Shown here in pieces: positions 22,921 through 33,220 of a DNA stretch of 64,000 nucleotides. The notes below the pieces were generated by a model that made no database searches, was not told where the DNA came from, and saw only the letters and a program-made list of their open reading frames with translations. Each line of letters opens with the position of its first letter. Position 1 is the stretch's first letter. Origin of the DNA: Hetaerina americana (Eukaryota; Arthropoda; Insecta; Odonata; Calopterygidae); contig JAKTNV010000005.1 of NCBI GenBank assembly GCA_022747635.1, positions 84,192,469 to 84,256,468 of the forward strand, written 5' to 3'. Made by a program: the position numbers and the translations under genes.

Positions 22921-23934
22921 TAGTGTTTCTGGTTAGAACGATCGGGGATGGAATATATTCATAACTACATTACGAGTTGCCCACTCTTGATTGAGCACAC
23001 TATCGTATCCCGCAATAAAAATGTACTATTGCATTTTTTTATACGTTTGACCATCATCTGCCCTTGGTGCCCCAAACTCCTACAGTAAATATCATAGTGT
23101 CTCATTAATTTCACCACCGAGTTATCATAACATTGTCTTAAAAATATATCTCCGTCTCCGTTTGTTTTAAAGATATATGTAGTACCTCACCTTACATATC
23201 GAGACGTTTTGTCGGAATTTTTAGAATTCCTCTTTTGTTTTCAATGCACGTATTTTAAGGATGTTTGAGTGGAGAGAAGTAAGCGATCTTTTTCTCTTGT
23301 TCATTAACTCCACCACCCATCCCTCGCCCCCCCTCTCGTTAAATTCAATCGCATATCCTTCGGAGGGGTCATTTCTTCCGACAGAGGCACACGGCGTGGT
23401 GCATAATCACCGGGGGCGACTAAGCTCTTCCCCCTTCCCCGTCGCGCCGAGTTCCGTCACATCACAACCGAAGCGAGTGGTCCTGTGGGAAGCTGGACCT
23501 TTCACCTGGATATCGAACACAGCCGCTCTCCAATTCACGAGTTCGTCATCGATATTTCGACCGGATTCGATACTTTGAATGCAGTGTGTAGCTGCATTCT
23601 CTGGTCGCCTAGCCGACAGGACGCTTGGTTCTATGGAACAATAAATGAAACCACGCGGTAAACAACGGGAAGAACACGTTTATTTCTATATTTCATCATT
23701 AGCTTCAAGCATACATGCAATTAAAATTTTTCTTTATTGTTGGCACCAAGTTCTTGTCCTTCCCTGGCATAAAAACGGCATTTTACTATAAAATAGAGCT
23801 GTTGGAAAATATGAATTTCATTTTAAAACATTACTCACATACCGCAGAAGCGCCAATCTACAGTGAAAACTATAACAAACATGAAAGAGGAAAATATACG
23901 ATAACAGCATAGCAATAAACAAAGAGAACCGAAC
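22921..23934. other. No gene; GC-richer patch at 23310-23560
   Basis: AT-rich except for a mildly CpG-rich patch at about 23310-23560, where a 105-codon frame lies. No domain is recognisable. Confidence 0.4.
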
Positions 23935-24480
23935 ATGGGCAGGGGGAAAAATTTAATTTCTTGTGAGGTGGGATAAAGCTTGGGTGGAGAAATTGTTGCA
24001 TGATAAATTAAAAGGGTCGACAGTGTGATGGAGTGAATTTAGAAGGGAAGAGAGGCGAAATAAAGGTGAGCGCTTGGCGAGAGATATTCTAGGAATAGGC
24101 AGATGGAGTAGGGAGTGGGTAGCGAAGTGGGTAGTGGGTGGATCGAGTTGGTATCCTGAAATTGAAGAGAGAGAGAGAGTAGTTCAGGGCAATCAATAGT
24201 CGAGTTTAGGGTGTTGTGGAGGAGTTTTAAATCAGCTTTAAGTGTTAAGGTTTCGGGGACTAGAAATGGATAAAGAAGACAGAACAGCATTTGAGGACAT
24301 ATTGCGGAAATGTGGGACTCGGTGTTTGACTATTTTGGCAAAGAAAAAAAGAGATGCAGTCGAGGGATTTAAGATTATAGTTGGGGATGAGGTGGACCAA
24401 ATTGGGGAGCAATATGATACCATGGGAAGGACAATATTGTTGAGAAGTACGAATGGAGGTCTATTGGATCTTTAATTTTT
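23935..24480 (-). pseudogene. LINE ORF2 C-terminus, 'PELLS' family
   Basis: The minus strand encodes MVSYCSPIWSTSSPT, then FFFAKIVKHRVPHFR (the post-RT 'YCSPIW...' segment), a frame change, then ADLKLLHNTLNSTIDCPELL and the ending LFLEYLSPSAHLYF. This is the order of the C-terminal third of Jockey/CR1-group ORF2. At least one frameshift (near 24245) breaks it. It is homologous to 20225-20611. Confidence 0.6.
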
Positions 24481-25811
24481 GTGAAGCAAGAAGCAAGTTT
24501 TCAGTTGTTTTGCACAATTTTTCGTTTAAAATGCCGCCAACAAAATTGAAATTCGTGTTTTTTTCAATGTAAACCAAAAAGCAGCTTGTTTCTATGCAGA
24601 GTCAAAACAAACTTTTGAAGCCGCATGAAATATGAAGATAAAATACAGCAACAGAATTTGGCTGCTACGCATATGCGCGTACCTAGGTACTCTCACATCA
24701 CACCTCTTTTTAGCTCTTTGCAAAGGAGAATATCCAGCTCGACCAGATTCATTTCGCTTTTGCCTCACCAGAAGATGCTTTGTGCATTGATTTCCAATTC
24801 AAGCAGTTACGCTGCTTGTTGCTATGCAATGTCACAATAGTCTTTTCGAAGGGACAATGAAATGCAGCTTTTAAGGAAAAACTCTCATTGGCTTTAATTA
24901 TGTCGTGAACCTTTATTAAAATATTAAAGTTATTTTCAAAACTTTCAGCTCAGTGACAACAGTGGCAACGTTGGTAATTGTTTTTGAAGTTCAGAGATGA
25001 TTTGCGTGCCAAGTTGAGTCGATTTCTAAATCGATTCGATTGTAGTCTATTGTGTGCGAGTCATATCATGTGTTTTACCCGCGTGAAAGGTAGTTGGGCC
25101 CCTGAATATCGAGAACTACAGTCGCTCCTTGAGGTTATAGTTGAGTTTGTGATGGGTCAACCAGTTAGGGGACACGGTTCCATAAGTGGTCATGAGAACA
25201 CGGTGTGAGGGGTAAGTAATCCCGCGGCGCTGACAAACTTAAGAGCATTCTTTTGGCTTAAACCGTACGTATTTCCCTCTTTGGAATTTTTCTTGGACAG
25301 GTTGTACTCCATGATCCGAGTAGGATGTTACTAACTGTTGGGACTAAAAGTTAAGCCACTGGCGGAGACTTTCGATTCGGTAGTTTGGCCCCTATTTAAC
25401 AGATTCATCAGGGTTAAGGCTAGGTAGCGATCGCAGTCAACGCGATACGTCAACCGTGATTTGTGTCTGCGTTCGAAAATTTGGTTTACGACCGTGCATT
25501 AGCCAGAGTGCGCTTCGACAACCATCGTCCATCTCCATCTGTTGCGTCCGTGGCCCCGTGAAAATGGAGGGGAGGGGTGAGAAACAAAACACCATCGCAA
25601 GATCAAAAAATATGCGACTCCATGGTCGTAACGTAGATACACTCGCTTGACAACAAAGAGCAAAACTGAGTATTGACAAACGGTTATTGAGAATATCGGT
25701 TACGTATACGAAAATATCTGCTGATGAATTCTAAACTAAGAGAAATATTTTCGAGCACGCCTTTCATAAAACGAGAGAATTGTGATATCACATAAATATC
25801 GACACCTGAAC
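24481..25811. other. No gene recognised
   Basis: Mixed sequence. Two diverged direct repeats of about 70 bases around 24575 and 24795 (sharing GCTTGTTNCTATGCA) are visible but unassigned. Frames at 24978-25208 and 25437-25679 show no domain. Confidence 0.35.
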
Positions 25812-26505
25812 TATCTCTGCTAAGGTTACTGTCATGGTTACCATTCATTAAAGGACATTTGCAACCTATTCAAAAAGTGAAGGAACGATGTTTTCTTGCC
25901 CTAGTCAGGCCCCACCTAGAGTATGATGCCAGTATATGGGATCCTCAAGAGATAAATTTGATTTCGGAATTGAATCGAGTTCAGCGAAGGGGGCCTAGAT
26001 TTGTTGAAAAAAATGTTATGACCAACGCAGTAGCGTAACCACTTTGCTAGAAAATTTAGGCTGGGATTCCCTTACACAGCGGCGTTTACAATATAGATTA
26101 AACTTATTTAAAACATTTAAAGATGGGTCCTTTTCCGATGACATCAAGAACATAATACGAACCCCAATGTATTACGGGCGGAGGGATCACGAATAAAAGA
26201 TTAGAGAGATAGACTGCAAGACTGACAGGTTTAAATCGTCATTTTTTCCAAGAACAATAAGAGACCAGAATGCTTGTAATCGAAATCCCCCAGGAGTCAG
26301 CTTGACATAAATATTAACCTACAAGGTAGGGACTGCACATGGTTATATGAGTATATTTATATTTTTTTTTGCAGGTTCCCCTCACCTTTCCCCGTCCAAT
26401 TGAAATACTCTAACCCCTTCATCCCTTACCCTTTCCTCCTGGTGCTACACTCCCTGCCACACACCTTTTTGGTGGCTCGCAGGGTATTGATATAGATGTA
26501 TTCAC
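25812..26505 (+). pseudogene. CR1-like LINE, ORF2 C-terminus plus 3' end
   Basis: The plus strand encodes VKERCFLALVRPHLEYDASI, then WDPQEINLISELNRVQRR, a frameshift near 26033, ENLGWDSLTQRRLQYRLNLF and RFKSSFFPRTIRDQN. These are the standard closing blocks of CR1/L2-type ORF2. About 130 bp further lies the 3' hairpin CTGCCACACACC ... GGTGGCTCGCAGGG and a GATGTA end. This copy links the hairpin family, found many times alone, to a CR1-type LINE. One in-frame stop and the frameshift kill it. Confidence 0.8.
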
Positions 26506-26826
26506 AGTAATTTGCAAAAAGTATTGAGGTTATAATATTCCTCAAACTCAGCCTGCGTATTTATCCACCCACGGGGTCATGGAATGTACGTGGAATAAGT
26601 TTTCAACGAAGTACCTCGTTGAACAGACATACTCCCTCGAGGAAAAGTTGATATCTGGAAGGAATGTGATTCTTGCTGGGTTTTTCTCGATAAAATATGA
26701 ATGAATTTTGAATTTAATCTCATTAAACATTTTATTACATGCTATGTTATTTCCAAACAGCTTAATTATAATTTAGACTGATCTAGAGCAACATTTTCAA
26801 AATAATCAGTGAAACTATTATTTTAT
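26506..26826. other. No gene recognised
   Basis: AT-rich spacer between two LINEs; nothing assigned. Confidence 0.4.
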
Positions 26827-27955
26827 GGTAATCTACCGGTTAAGGTAGGTTTTCGGATGGACAAAATTACTAATTCAACAATTTGTGACCCCCAGCAAAG
26901 TACAACATCCCACTCTACATCACTGAGTACTTCATCACTGAGTACTTTCTTCCTCCCTTCATTCCGTCCAACATCCCTATACTGTTCCTTCCCTTTCCTC
27001 GTTTGCCTCACATTCTCCCCTCAATTACAGTCTTCAACATCCCGCTGCCGGTCAATACCCCCTTCAGCCACTTTTCCTGCCTCCATAGGATTTCTCCCAA
27101 CAAACCCCTCTCTTCGTTCACCATACCAAGTGCTTCCTCATTTGTTTTCTTCTCCGTCCACTTCACCTTCTCCATTCTTCTCCACACCCACATTTCAAAA
27201 GCCTCCAGTGTACGCCTATCCTGCTTCAATGACCACGTTTCCGCACCGTACATACGCTTCTTCCTACATCTTTATTTATAATACTATGGCAACAGCTCGT
27301 TGGCTCTCGTCCCCGCCGCTGTATATTATTCTATAATTGTCACTCCAGTAATCCCCGCTATCCTACCATCTCACCTCACATAGACCTAAAATATCTATTT
27401 TTCCCCTTTCCATCCCTAGCTTAATATTCTCCAGTTTCCCTGTCCTCATCATCGTCCTAACATTCCACGTTCCTATTCTAACTAACTTGGTCTTCCTCTT
27501 CTGCGTCTTCTGTCCTGCTACTGCCGGTTTTCCCTTGCAAGGGTTTCGTGGGATGATGACCGCGGAAGCCTTGCCTCCCCCGCTGCCGGGCACGACACAC
27601 GGCCGATTGGGCCGAGCACCGTAGTTGCCAGGACTCAAAATCTCTGTATTGTCCATCATTTAAATCTTGGGAATGATAGATGAGGTGGTTTCCCGTTGCC
27701 TTCCTCAATAGTGTTTTTAACGTGACACCATCACTTATTGGCCGCCCCACTGGGGTCAGACGCCATTGCAGTCGCCTCACTGAGGAACAGATGCTGCGTG
27801 GACTACCTTTCGCCTGGCTGCTACCCTTCGACCCATCTGGCATGGGTGACCCTACCAGGAGCAATTATTATTACTCCCGCCAGCACAGCTCTAGGGGTCA
27901 TCGGAACGCACCAGCCCTTCCACTACGTCAAGGTTGTAGTCCGGGGAGGGATATA
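26827..27955 (-). pseudogene. RTE-like LINE family A, 5' end joined to 3' end
   Basis: Minus strand. From 27955 comes a 5' region, then an AP-endonuclease start: KLVRIGTWNVRTMMRTGKLE, then IDILGLCEVRW, an in-frame TAG, and DSGDYWSDNYRIIYSGGDES to AVAIVL near 27295. The sequence then jumps to the C-terminal MYGAETWSLKQ-type segment, LEAFEMWVWRRMEKVKWTEK, EEALGMVNEERGLLGEILWR and the family 3' end at 26827. The rest of the endonuclease and the whole reverse transcriptase are missing, so about 1.1 kb remains. It keeps both termini, unlike ordinary 5' truncation. The 5' end abuts a long (TA)n tract. Confidence 0.8.

Positions 27956-27956
<1 letters not shown>

Positions 27957-28047
<91 letters not shown>
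27957..28047. repeat. (TA)n microsatellite
   Basis: About 45 TA units between the RTE-like LINE 5' end and the tRNA-headed tandem repeat. Confidence 0.95.
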
Positions 28048-28049
<2 letters not shown>

Positions 28050-28159
28050 TCATATATACAGAAACATATATAAGGAAAAGGGATAGGAACACGTATAAAG
28101 GACGAACACAATAGAGGTGGGGAAGGCGGAATCGAACGGATCACAAGAGTAAAAATATC

Positions 28160-28234
28160 TCCTCAACCGGGACTCGAACACCGGATCTTTCCACTTGCCG
28201 GGCGGATGCTCTTAACCACTTGAGCTATCGAGGA
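28160..28234 (-). other. tRNA-like sequence in S3 unit, first
   Basis: 75 nt. The seven-pair acceptor stem (TCCTCGA with TTGAGGA, one G-T) closes, the D-arm is GCTC...GAGC, box A is TAGCTCAAGTGGTTA and box B is GTGTTCGAGTCCC. A five-pair anticodon stem (TCCGC/GTGGA) encloses CCGGCAA, which lacks U33 and would put GGC at the anticodon. The T-stem pairs poorly. A pol III promoter-bearing SINE head is more likely than a working tRNA. Confidence 0.6.
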
Positions 28235-28611
28235 TATGTAATTTACCCTGAGATCCGTGGGTCTTATATGTCGCCAAGCGCCCCGATTCTTTAGCCAAGA
28301 GATGGCGTCAGGGGGCTGTTTCATCCACCAAAGGAGAAATAGACAATACACAAGAGGAAAGGCCAGTGGTTAGAATTCATACAACATCATACAGGAAAAG
28401 AACAGTGCGTTTCGTGGCACGCATAGCCAGAAGAAAGAGATGAGCCACATTGGCCAAATACACATTCAAACACGAAATCCCGCCAAACGGCGAATAAATA
28501 CTCATATATACAGAAACATATATAAGGAAAAGGGATAGGAACACGTATAAAGGACGAACACAATAGAGGTGGGGATGGCGGAATCGAACGGATCACAAGA
28601 GTAAAAATATC

Positions 28612-28686
28612 TCCTCAACCGGGACTCGAACACCGGATCTTTCCACTTGCCGGGCGGATGCTCTTAACCACTTGAGCTATCGAGGA
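28612..28686 (-). other. tRNA-like sequence in S3 unit, second
   Basis: Identical in layout to 28160-28234, exactly 452 bases further on. Confidence 0.6.
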
Positions 28687-28766
28687 TATGTAATTTACCC
28701 TGAGATCCGTGGGTCTTATATGTCGCCAAGCGCCCCGATTCTTTAGCCAAGAGATGGCGTCAGGGG

Positions 28767-28859
28767 TATACGTGTTATACGTGTTCCTATCCCTTTTCCT
28801 TATATATGTTTCTGTATATATGAGTATTTATTCGCCGTTTGGCGGGATTTCGTGTTTGA

Positions 28860-28863
<4 letters not shown>
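28767..28863 (+). repeat. Inverted partial S3 unit
   Basis: Reverse complement of the S3 segment containing GGGATAGGAACACG through the CGGCGAATAAATACTC junction, ending at a (TA)n tract. It makes the block head-to-tail plus head-to-head. Confidence 0.75.

Positions 28864-28912
<49 letters not shown>
28864..28912. repeat. (TA)n microsatellite
   Basis: About 24 TA units between the inverted S3 part and the 28915-29146 inverted repeat. Confidence 0.95.
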
Positions 28913-28914
<2 letters not shown>

Positions 28915-28915
<1 letters not shown>

Positions 28916-29146
28916 CACAGTAACACATAATATAGAAACACAAAAAAAGAGAACACTCACACGTATTTTCTTGATATTTCGACGGAAACAATCCGTCTTC
29001 CTCTGAAGATATAGATTGATTGATTAGATTGAAGATATGATTACTTCTATATCTTCAGAGGAAGACGGATTGTTTCCGTCGAAATATCAAGAAAATACGT
29101 GTGAGTGTTCTCTTTTTTTGTGTTTCTATATTGTGTGTTACTGTGT
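28915..29146. repeat. Inverted repeat, 100-nt arms, PLE-type hairpin
   Basis: Arms 28915-29014 and 29047-29146 are reverse complements with one mismatch noticed; the spacer is 32 nt. Each arm, read outward from the spacer, has CAGAGGA, a GACGG/CCGTC stem, CGAAATATC, CGTGTGAGTG and a T-rich run, the same order as next to the PLE copies. Transcripts would form a long hairpin. Confidence 0.9.
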
Positions 29147-29184
29147 ATTGTACTATTCGGCACTTCCGTGTTACGTCTATGAAA

Positions 29185-29187
<3 letters not shown>

Positions 29188-29262
<75 letters not shown>

Positions 29263-29288
29263 ATATATATATACATATATATATACAT
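29188..29288. repeat. (TA)n microsatellite with interruptions
   Basis: Long TA tract with a few CA changes near 29260-29285. It separates the hairpin unit from the SINE S2 tail. Confidence 0.95.
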
Positions 29289-29289
29289 C

Positions 29290-29560
29290 CCTGAGCACAG
29301 AAATCAACCCGAAGGTCGGTTTGGTAGGTGATGGTAGAGTTCAACCCAGTACTAAGCCCGACGGCGTGTGAACTTCACACGTAAGGGTACGGGGAGTTGC
29401 TTTCCCTGTGCCGGCTTTGGTTTCTAAGGAAGATCTGGTACCCAAAAAACTACATAGCTTGGGTGGAGCTGTAGGTGCCCGGAGAGGCTTGCCGGGAATC
29501 AAATCCGGCCCCCTCCGGTTGGCATTCCAACGCTCTACCCCTGAACTACCACAACCAACC
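29290..29560 (-). mobile_element. tRNA-derived SINE S2
   Basis: Minus strand. tRNA-like head (GTGGTAGTTCAGGGGTAGAG box A; GATTTGATTCCCGG box B), then CTGCAGCTCCACCCAAGCTA-type body, CCGGCACAGGGAAAG and the tail CAACCCGAAGGTCGG in antisense view. Copies also lie at 41731, 49375 and 56191. The head abuts a (TG)n/(TA)n tract (29560-29610), as in two other copies. Confidence 0.8.
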
Positions 29561-29625
29561 CCCCACACACATACACACACACCTACCCACACACACACAT
29601 ACATATATTTAAATTTTTATTTATT

Positions 29626-29957
29626 AGGTAATATACCGGTTAAGGTAGGTTTTTGGATGGACCCAGCTACTAAATAAATATTTTCTGACTCCTAACAAAA
29701 TGCAAAATCCAGTATCCTACTCTACATCAGGTCCCTCTTCATCACTGACTACTTTCTTCCTCCCTTCATCCCATCCTACATCCCTATCCAGTTCCTTCCC
29801 CTTCCTCGTTTGTCTAACATTCTCCCCTCTATTACAGTCTTCAAAATCCCACTGCCGGGCAATACCCCCTTCATCCACTTTTCCTGCCTCCATAAGATTT
29901 CTCCCAACGCACCCCTCTCTTCGCCCACCAAACCAAGTACTTCCTCGTTTGTTTTCT
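29626..29957 (-). pseudogene. RTE-like LINE family A, short 3' fragment
   Basis: The minus strand encodes only KTNEEVLGLVGEERGALGEI, LWRQEKWMKGVLPGSG and ILKTVIEGRML before the family 3' end (TACCGGTTAAGGTAGG in plus view). 5'-truncated at a (TA)n tract. Confidence 0.75.
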
Positions 29958-30022
29958 GATATATATATGTATATATATAAATAAGTATATACATATATAA
30001 ATATATATATATGTATATATAA

Positions 30023-30055
<33 letters not shown>

Positions 30056-30095
30056 GTGTGTGTGTGTGTGTGCGTGTATGTGCGTATATGTAATG
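29958..30095. repeat. (TA)n/(TG)n compound microsatellite
   Basis: TA tract with interruptions, changing to (TG)n at about 30054-30072. Confidence 0.9.
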
Positions 30096-30239
30096 CAGTC
30101 ACTAATTACGAAATAGCATTCTATTCATGCCGGAGGTACAATTCACATATACGAATATTAGATCTATAAATATGCTTAACCCACCACACTTGCGAGGACT
30201 AGCGGTAAAATACGGATGGCAACTCAAGTCTGCGTTGTA

Positions 30240-31080
30240 CGCTGAGTTTGGAAACGTATCCGCGGGGATGCGACCGTCGTAACCACGGCAACTCGGTTGA
30301 TGTTCGAGAGGGAATATTTCTCCAGTCGCAGCATCCCTTCATCCCGAACAACCACCCTCGGCACCAACCCCAGTCACGCTGTACTCTTGGGGGGGGGAGG
30401 GAGGAGGGGAAAAGGGGGCTTCGGACGGGGATTGGGCCCTCCGCATGGAACTACCCTCCATCTGACTCACGCGCGGGGTAATTCCACGAGAGGAGGCGGG
30501 CGGGCCGTATTCTGGGGATGCTCGCAGTTCCATTTCCCGCTGGGGAACCTTAAAGGCACATCTGGGGTGGGGATGGGGCTTAAGGAGAGGAAGGGGGTGG
30601 GGGCAGAGGCTTTTATTCCACCACCCAACACCCCCAAGCTGGCTTTATTGCCCCCCTCCACACACCTTCCCCCTATCCCTTCCTTCGCTCACTCTCCCTC
30701 ATTGCGAGGGAGATACGTAGCGGGAAGTCATAGCCGGGTGGTGAGACTACGGAAGGGAGAATCTTCCTCGGCGACGAGCAGTGCTTCAAACCCCATCCCA
30801 GTATTCTTTCTTGCATGGCCGGATTACCCCCCCCCCCGCACCTCGTGTTAATGGTATCAGCGAGGTCGAAACAAATGCGGTGCGGTTTGGGTTGGTACAA
30901 AGCGACGTAATCGTGCATCCGGTTTTGCGTTGACGGAATCTGCACCGTGTCGCATTTGAGGTAGCCGTGTTCGAAAACTGACGATCGCCGTTCTGTTGCT
31001 TGTCCATTTGCCGTGGAAAGACGCGGCGCACGGGGCACGGTCGCCTTCCATTTCCTTATATTGCTGCCGCACGCGTGACA
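30240..31080. other. GC-rich island, G-runs
   Basis: CpG-rich stretch with G runs at 30388-30415 and C runs at 30825-30840. Long frames on both strands (for example 30297-30851) are mutually antisense and low complexity; none has a recognisable domain. Possible CpG island. Confidence 0.45.
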
Positions 31081-31213
31081 CCCGGGGTATTTTTACGTGA
31101 CTCGTGATGGAGTGGCAACCAAACTATAGAATGAATAACGTGGTTGAAGGGGATTTATTTAAGAAAGAACCTCTATGCTCGATTACTAAGTCAGTGGTAG
31201 ACATATCATTTTT

Positions 31214-31900
31214 GGGATTCTACCGTTCAAGATAGGTTTTGAATGGTCAATGCCTATACCCCTGTACAACGATATATTTACTTGCCTTTCCCAACATAGC
31301 ACAACCTGACATCCAATACCACAGTAAATCCTTCTTTTGTTTTAATTATTTCCTACTGGATTTCATTCTGGTCAACATCCCTATCCTATTTCTGCCCCTT
31401 CCTCGCTTCTCTATTTTTCTCTACTCATCACAATTCTCAACTTTCCATGGCCGATCAAAGTGCCCTGCATCAATCTTTCCTGCCTCCTTGGAGTTATCCC
31501 AACATTTCCCTCGTTCGTGTTTCCTTTTGTGCGTCTATTTTACCTTTTACATCCTTTCACTACCACATTTCAAAACCACGCTCCTAAATAAAGATTTGAA
31601 GAGTCTTTAATTAACATCCTTACTCAATACCTTTGTCAAAACATTCCCTCCTCATTTTGAAAGCTTTTTTTTCTAACAAGTTTCTTCACCTTGAGTCCCT
31701 TCGACGTCGACCTATTTGTTCCGAAATGCTGACAAAATAAGTAAACTCTTCCGCCTGATAAGTAAACCCTTCCTCATTTAGTATTTAACTTAGCCTTCCT
31801 CTTTATCGTAAACCACATGACATTTTCTTTGTTTACATTGATTCTCATTCCATACATAGCACATATGTGTGGGATGTCAATATGACTCACACCGACTTTC
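31214..31900 (-). pseudogene. RTE-like LINE family A, strongly decayed
   Basis: Minus strand. The family 3' end (CTACCGTTCAAGATAGG in plus view) is at 31214. The C-terminal segment and the NINKTK-type region (TTTACATTGATTCTCATTCC in plus view, near 31834) can be followed by alignment to 59048-60720. No open frame survives. Confidence 0.6.
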
Positions 31901-32920
31901 TGATGGAACTTCTTTATTCTTTGGAACACTTTGAATTCGTTACGAAATATGATAAATTCATTCTTCAGTAAAACTCAATTTTTGGCAAATTTTTCCCATT
32001 CGACTTCTCTGCCGGCATTTTCAGAATCACTGGGGAGAGGCAACCGTAAAACCTTCCCAAATGTATTTATTTTTCCTTATCTTTGCAACCCTTTTGCTCT
32101 GTCGAACCATCCCTTAACACGGCAAAGGTAAATGGTCCATTCTCTACGTTAAGATTGACTAAATATTTTGTTATAAAAATAATTTATTTTTATCTCCTTC
32201 GACACCGGTGCATAAGTGATATTTAGTGCGCAAGATCACATAGACATGGATGCGCCGATAGTTTTCGTCGCACGTGAATTTCCGATCTATGAAAAGAATT
32301 ATGCTTGGCGATCCCCGGACTATTTTAAGAGTAGGACGCGTAGGGGAGTAACCTTTTAACTCCTTGCAACGCTACAAGCTTCGTGCTTTTGTTGATGTCC
32401 ACGAGCACGATGGTTGAAAATGGCAATTGGAGACTAAAAACGGGAAGGGATAAGTTTACCCAACATTAGAATCCAATGAAATAATTTTAAAAACTTTTAA
32501 AAAATATTTGAAAACACTGATAAAACAATGGATATCGATCTGATATTTGAAATATCTGCTGCACAAATATACCGCCCATTTTGAATAGTATTTCAATAGG
32601 ACATACTATATTTAGGATTAAATTCTGTGGTACATATGTAAGTACTTTATATTAGCACTTTCAGCCTGTTCCTTTTTTCTTGCCCTCTATTGCTTTCATT
32701 TCGTAAATCTTTCAAAATGGAATCGTTGAAGGACCCCTTTCCGTCGTGATCTCTCCCCACACAGCCCGAGTTTAGAGAAAAAAATCTAACCGACAATTAG
32801 TCCCTTACGAATCCGGACTCCTATCTAGTTGCCCTTGGTCTCTTAGAAGAGCGATTCTTAGGGACTCGTTGAATTTTTCCAATATCCAGACACGGATTAC
32901 ATTTAAAATGCCGCTTATGT
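31901..32920. other. No gene recognised
   Basis: AT-rich sequence; nothing assigned. Confidence 0.4.
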
Positions 32921-32964
32921 TCCGACTCTCTTCCGCAAATGAAACACTCACACGAGCAGTATAA

Positions 32965-33163
32965 TATTGGGACGGCACAATAGAATACAAATAAAATAGT
33001 AACACTTAAAAGGACACTCACACGGTGAATTATTTAAGCTTTCGATCTCTTGAGCCTTACTTGAAGAAGACCTCGGAGAAGGCCGAAAGCTTAAATAATT
33101 CACCGTGTGAGTGTCCTTTTAAGTGTTACTATTTTATTTGTATTCTATTGTGCCGTCCCAATA
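32965..33163. repeat. Perfect inverted repeat, 80-nt arms
   Basis: Arms 32965-33044 and 33084-33163 are exact reverse complements, with a 39-nt spacer. Read outward on the plus strand: TTGAAGA, an imperfect stem, CCGAAAGC, then CCGTGTGAGTGTCC. The inner core sits partly in the spacer. The right arm runs directly into (TA)n. Same hairpin family as 28915-29146. Confidence 0.92.
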
Positions 33164-33179
33164 ATATATATATATATAC

Positions 33180-33220
<41 letters not shown>
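33164..33220. repeat. (TA)n microsatellite
   Basis: TA tract with a CAGG interruption, next to the 80-nt-arm inverted repeat. Confidence 0.9.

Larger units (their letters stand above)
28048..28766 (-). repeat. tRNA-headed tandem repeat S3, 452-bp period
   Basis: The unit starting at 28048 (ACTCATATATACAGAAAC) restarts at 28500, so one full unit (28048-28499) is followed by 267 bases of a second. The two copies look nearly identical (one change noticed, near 28105/28557). Each contains one tRNA-like sequence on the minus strand. A related unit with a ~438-bp period is at 50727-51211. It could be a composite SINE, a terminal repeat of a retroelement, or a small satellite. Confidence 0.8.

Noticed and set aside
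26809..27336. 175-codon plus-strand frame rich in Ser/Pro/Phe
   Set aside because: It is the antisense shadow of the RTE-like LINE C-terminus on the minus strand.
27738..28073. Open frames crossing (TA)n tracts with long Tyr-Ile runs
   Set aside because: They are translations of microsatellites (also at 630, 29037, 34129, 40484, 41564, 47874 and others). There is no non-repetitive domain.
28160..28234. Functional tRNA-Ala(GGC) gene
   Set aside because: The acceptor stem is good, but U33 is absent, the T-stem pairs poorly, and the sequence repeats inside a 452-bp tandem unit. A SINE-type head is the better reading.
28048..28766. CRISPR-like array
   Set aside because: The repeat is 452 bp with a tRNA-like head and only 1.6 units. 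Nothing in the window has short direct repeats with unique spacers.
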